Source: Cruorifilaria tuberocauda
Lineage: Eukaryota; Nematoda; Chromadorea; Rhabditida; Onchocercidae
DNA: 64,000 nucleotides
Assembly: GCA_013365365.1 (NCBI GenBank)
Contig: JABVXU010000071.1
Coordinates: 119,898-183,897 of the forward strand
Reading direction: 5' to 3'
The notes beneath the pieces were generated by a model. The model worked only from the letters and a program-made list of their open reading frames with translations. It had not been told where the DNA came from and did not search any database. The position numbers were made by a program, and so were the translations under genes. Below are positions 63,876 to 64,000 of the stretch, piece after piece. Numbering within the stretch: the first letter of the stretch is position 1; each line of letters starts with the position of its first letter.

Positions 63876-64000
63876 ATTATTCAACTAATATACGACATTA
63901 ATACGATTGATTGATAACGGATGTTGAATTCCATTTTAAAATCTATTCTAAATATTAGAAAGTCTCTTTTCACATAAATATTACGAATAATTAGAAGTAA

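Larger units (their letters stand above)
58250..64000. other. Gene-poor right end, probably intron or 5' flank of the C2 gene
   Basis: 5.7 kb in which I found no exon I can defend on either strand. Upstream exons of the C2 gene (ending in phase 2) should lie here or beyond. The region is dominated by low-complexity AT sequence and several degenerate minisatellites listed separately. Confidence 0.5.

Noticed and set aside
1..64000. CRISPR arrays, bacterial operons, prophage or insertion sequences
   Set aside because: The genes are spliced and of animal type; none of the tandem repeats has the repeat-spacer regularity of CRISPR, and no transposase or integrase frame is visible.

Overview
The window is AT-rich eukaryotic DNA with compact intron-rich genes: exons of about 50-270 nt, introns mostly of 100-500 nt, and TTTCAG-type 3' splice sites. 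Every recognisable protein has a metazoan counterpart, and several start codons sit directly behind a TTTCAG-like acceptor, as expected for spliced-leader trans-splicing. This points to a nematode, most likely a parasitic clade III (filarial/spirurid) species. That is an inference from composition and gene structure, not a database match. All exon models were built by hand from splice signals, reading phase and protein-family similarity.

Layout. (1) 1-3322, minus: 3' part of an MPPED-family metallophosphoesterase running off the left edge, with the motif-I Asp replaced by Cys. (2) 7787-17295, minus: a complete 21-exon vigilin gene, 1266 aa with 15 KH-type units. (3) 17296-21687: 4.4 kb without a gene. 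(4) 21688-22545, plus: intronless isoprenylcysteine carboxyl methyltransferase. (5) 23710-25474, plus: FRA10AC1 homologue, 6 exons, one defective-looking 3' splice site. (6) 27518-29040, minus: small coiled-coil protein resembling GPS2. (7) 30288-34432, plus: ASCC1, 10 exons, KH plus 2H phosphoesterase domain. (8) 35632-47241, minus: USP19-type deubiquitinase with CS domain, MYND finger and C-terminal tail anchor; the 5' end is unresolved. (9) 49546-55266, plus: DNA ligase III, 19 exons, PARP-type zinc finger at the N-terminus and, strikingly, a PBZ poly(ADP-ribose)-binding finger at the C-terminus instead of BRCT. (10) 56143-58249, minus: 3' exons of a C2-domain protein. (11) 58250-64000: no exon I can support, but many degenerate minisatellites.

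The genes do not form a pathway or an operon. ICMT and FRA10AC1 share a strand but lie 1.16 kb apart. Two genes act in DNA repair (ASCC1 in alkylation repair signalling, LIG3 in single-strand break repair). The most informative biology is in gene structure: the PBZ-tailed ligase, a possible truncating terminal exon in the same ligase, the choice of two USP19 C-termini, and the altered active site of the MPPED protein.
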